Positions 5,076 to 6,790 of a stretch of DNA of 6,790 bases are shown piece after piece. Location of the stretch: NCBI GenBank assembly GCA_021204885.1, contig JAJPYP010000076.1, forward strand, positions 1 through 6,790. Reading direction: 5' to 3'. Made by a program: the position numbers and the translations under genes. A model generated the notes under the pieces. That model made no database searches. It was given only the letters and a program-made list of their open reading frames with translations, and was not told the origin of the DNA. How positions within the stretch are numbered: the first letter of the stretch is position 1; each line of letters begins with the position of its first letter. Source of the stretch: Prevotellaceae bacterium (lineage in GTDB: Bacteria; Bacteroidota; Bacteroidia; Bacteroidales; Bacteroidaceae).

Positions 5076-5361
5076 ATTTTCTCAACCCATGGTGCTCGGG
5101 GCTATGTCCGCATCTGTGGCCAAATCCGTCTGAGTTTGAACAGTTGCCCTCAAACGTGCCGTTAAGATGCTTGTAACCCCAATAGCCGGTACAACCGCAA
5201 GGAGAATTATTGCATCTGTTGGATGTCTTCACGAAGGTCTTGTTGTCGTTGCACGAAGCGGATGCGCTTTGTGTCGTGGCTACCATGCTTGCGCTGCCTG
5301 TAACCAATATGGCCGCTGCAACCGCAAAACCGATCAATCTCTTTTTCATTGTCTTTTTCAT
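5071..5361 (-). CDS. Small exported six-cysteine protein
   Basis: The product has 96 residues. The signal peptide (about 1-35) has a KK/KKR-rich n-region, a hydrophobic core LIGFAVAAAILVTG and an SASA cleavage site, with cleavage likely just before the first SC. The mature peptide of about 61 residues has six cysteines (37, 50, 55, 57, 74, 84), a CGCTGYWGYK segment, and a His-rich tail (HRCGHSPEHHGLRKW). The paired cysteines suggest disulphide bonds, and Cys/His could also bind metal. The layout recalls the small leader-plus-Cys-rich NVEALA-type peptides of Bacteroides, but the NVEALA motif itself is absent, so I do not assign that family. I chose ATG 5361 because AGGG lies 9 nt upstream. An ATG two codons earlier (5367) is nearly as plausible, while the TTG at 5391 is not. 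It lies 136 nt downstream of the CHAT gene on the same strand. Function unknown. Confidence 0.75.
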   Translation of the reverse strand: MKKTMKKRLIGFAVAAAILVTGSASMVATTQSASASCNDNKTFVKTSNRCNNSPCGCTGYWGYKHLNGTFEGNCSNSDGFGHRCGHSPEHHGLRKW

Positions 5362-5432
5362 TGTCATATACCCTATACGTGTCGGGCGCAACCTTTAACT
5401 GTCCGTACTGTCGTTTCTTTGACTGTTTATGA

Positions 5433-5440
5433 CAAGTATA
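5433..5440 (-). promoter_or_regulatory. Possible -7 element for the Cys-rich gene
   Basis: The minus strand reads TATACTTG, one mismatch from TAnnTTTG, about 70 nt upstream of the start codon. No -33 element is seen. No terminator was recognised between the CHAT gene and this gene, so read-through from CHAT is equally possible. Confidence 0.2.
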
Positions 5441-5497
5441 TGGAAGAAGTAACCACGTTTATCGAGTTTTCTTATGCATTTCTTTTGTCGCCTCCCC

Positions 5498-6790
5498 TCA
5501 ATCTACCATCACGAAGGCGGCCCAGTAGAAAGGGTCGGGGTATTTCAGGCGGATGAGCGCCTTGGTGGCTTCAAAGGCCTTGCGCTTGTTCCAGCGGTTG
5601 TCGTCGCCGGCTAATTGCGCGTAGAAGGTGACCATGAAATCGGTGGTCACGGCATCGCTGACGCTCCACAGCGACATGACCATGGTGCCCGTGCCGGCCT
5701 TCTTGAAGGCTCGTTGCAAGCCATACAGCCCTTCGGAGGTGGCTTCGCCTTGGCCCGACTGGCAAGCCGAGAGTACGGTCAGCTCCGTGCCGCCCAAGTC
5801 GATGCGGGCGATGTTGTCGGCCGTAAGGATGCCGCCAAGTACGCCTTCGGGCAGCTCCTTGCCCCGCCATGCGGCGTTGCCGCCCGAGAGCACGATGCCC
5901 GAGAGCGACATGGCATCGGAGCAGCCCTTCAGGAAGTCTACCGCTTGGGCGCGGTCGGGCGTGTAGTAGAAGCCGTGGGTGGCTATCTGCAATACTTGCG
6001 GCGCGTGGCCGTGCATGGCAAGGAACGACTCTTCCGTTCCCTCCATGCCCATGCGGAGGGTGACTTGCCACTTGTGGGCTCGCAGTATGGAGTCTATCTT
6101 CGTGATTTCCTGCCGCGTGCCGGGCAGCTCGCGGAAGATGGAGTCGCCGCGAAGCACGCCCCGCATCGCGAGCAATGGAGGCACGTCATACTTCTTCGCC
6201 TCGGCCGCCATGTCGGCCGGTTGCAGGTCGTATTGCAGTCCGCCGTAAAGCACGGCCGAGCGTGGCTCATCGGCCAATACCTCGCCTTGTGCCTTTACCA
6301 ATTCACGTGCCGAGGAGAGGCGCACGAAGCGGTAGTGGTCGCCCAGCCGGTCGCCCTCCCCAAGGGGCAGCGACTCCAAGGAGACTTGAAAGAGCAGCTG
6401 CGAGGGCACGTAGTACACGGTGGCGCCTTCGGGCACGGAGGCCCGAAGCGGTTCCCACAGCAACCGCAACACCTCGGGGGCATAATCGCTTTGGTAATAC
6501 ATGTCGGGGCGGGTGATGCCCAAGGAGTCTATCTGCCGCTCGGCAAACAGGGGATAGAGTAGGGGATAGTCGTCGTGCTTGTCGATGAGGTAGGCGGCGT
6601 ATTTGCGTCCCTCGGCTTCCGTCACGAAGTCGGTGAAGTCTATCAACACTTCGTTCGGGTGGAGTGCCCCCTTCACGGCCTTGTAGTCGATGTCCATGAA
6701 GTCCGTCAGCTCGCCATAGCCTTGGCAGCGCCCGGCCAAATGGCGCGAAAGGCGGTCGGCTTGCCCCGACAGAGCCAAGATGCTGTCGGC
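5498..6790 (-). CDS. CHAT-domain caspase-like protease, C-terminal part
   Basis: The reading frame is open to the right edge, so the N-terminus lies outside the window. About 430 residues are visible, and the 3' end is real (TGA at 5498-5500). The CHAT domain fills roughly the last 270-300 residues. The catalytic histidine lies in LQIATHGFYY (codon 5975-5977) and the catalytic cysteine in TVLSACQSGQG (codon 5762-5764). Both are present, so the protease should be active. Further family landmarks are LSGIVLSGG, GILTADNIARIDL, GLQRAFKKAGTGTMVMSLWSV and the terminal DPFYWAAFVMV. Upstream is a segment with YYVPSQLLFQVSLESLPL, typical of the start of CHAT domains. CHAT proteases usually follow TPR repeats, and those may lie beyond the window. 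The family cleaves specific protein partners in defence and cell-death settings such as gasdermin activation and type III-E CRISPR. No gasdermin or CRISPR gene is visible here. It is the most upstream gene of the minus-strand block. Confidence 0.97.
   Translation of the reverse strand, partial: ADSILALSGQADRLSRHLAGRCQGYGELTDFMDIDYKAVKGALHPNEVLIDFTDFVTEAEGRKYAAYLIDKHDDYPLLYPLFAERQIDSLGITRPDMYYQSDYAPEVLRLLWEPLRASVPEGATVYYVPSQLLFQVSLESLPLGEGDRLGDHYRFVRLSSARELVKAQGEVLADEPRSAVLYGGLQYDLQPADMAAEAKKYDVPPLLAMRGVLRGDSIFRELPGTRQEITKIDSILRAHKWQVTLRMGMEGTEESFLAMHGHAPQVLQIATHGFYYTPDRAQAVDFLKGCSDAMSLSGIVLSGGNAAWRGKELPEGVLGGILTADNIARIDLGGTELTVLSACQSGQGEATSEGLYGLQRAFKKAGTGTMVMSLWSVSDAVTTDFMVTFYAQLAGDDNRWNKRKAFEATKALIRLKYPDPFYWAAFVMVD

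Noticed and set aside
4411..5133. A 240-codon plus-strand open frame
   Set aside because: It runs through the palindromes, the terminator hairpin, the TIM-barrel remnant in antisense and the end of the Cys-rich gene. It has no ribosome-binding site and its protein shows no recognisable domain.
5071..5361. Assignment of the Cys-rich protein to the NVEALA family
   Set aside because: The size, leader and cysteine-rich tail are similar, but the NVEALA motif after the leader is absent.
5615..6562. A 315-codon plus-strand frame opposite the CHAT gene
   Set aside because: The minus strand encodes an unmistakable CHAT domain with catalytic His and Cys. The plus frame is the usual shadow in high-GC coding DNA.

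Overview
The window looks like a chromosomal segment of a Bacteroidales bacterium, most likely Bacteroides or a close relative. The bL9 sequence is typical of that group. Ribosome-binding sites are mixed in strength, and several upstream regions carry a match to the Bacteroides -7 promoter element (TAnnTTTG). The CHAT protein, the WG-repeat protein, the AlkZ-related protein and the very small exported proteins also fit this group. The genus call is inference.

Layout. The left end (1-540) holds one plus-strand housekeeping gene, rplI (ribosomal protein bL9), followed by a strong intrinsic terminator. Every other gene is on the minus strand. Read right to left, in the direction of transcription, they are: (1) the C-terminal part of a CHAT-domain caspase-like protease that runs off the right edge (5498-6790); (2) a small exported six-cysteine protein (5071-5361); (3) a decayed 3' remnant of a TIM-barrel gene (4759-4965) with its terminator hairpin still in place (4677-4710); (4) a gene-free stretch of about 350 bp (4330-4676) with a compound hairpin and three regularly spaced AAGCGCTT palindromes; (5) a YbjN-like protein (3949-4329) overlapping by 4 nt a small exported heptad-repeat protein (3596-3952); (6) a von Willebrand A protein (2655-3398) separated by a single base from a membrane-anchored WG-repeat protein (1439-2653), with a good intrinsic terminator (1362-1398); (7) an AlkZ-related winged-helix protein (591-1259) converging on rplI.

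How the genes may work together. Two tightly coupled pairs are visible directly: YbjN-like with the exported repeat protein, and vWA with the membrane WG-repeat protein. With the CHAT protease and the Cys-rich exported protein, the minus-strand block brings together families (CHAT, vWA, YbjN, repeat scaffolds) that recur in bacterial conflict and stress-response loci. No nuclease, NTPase, gasdermin or other recognisable effector is visible here, so a single system is only a hypothesis. The hairpins and promoter-like sites suggest at least three or four transcription units rather than one operon.
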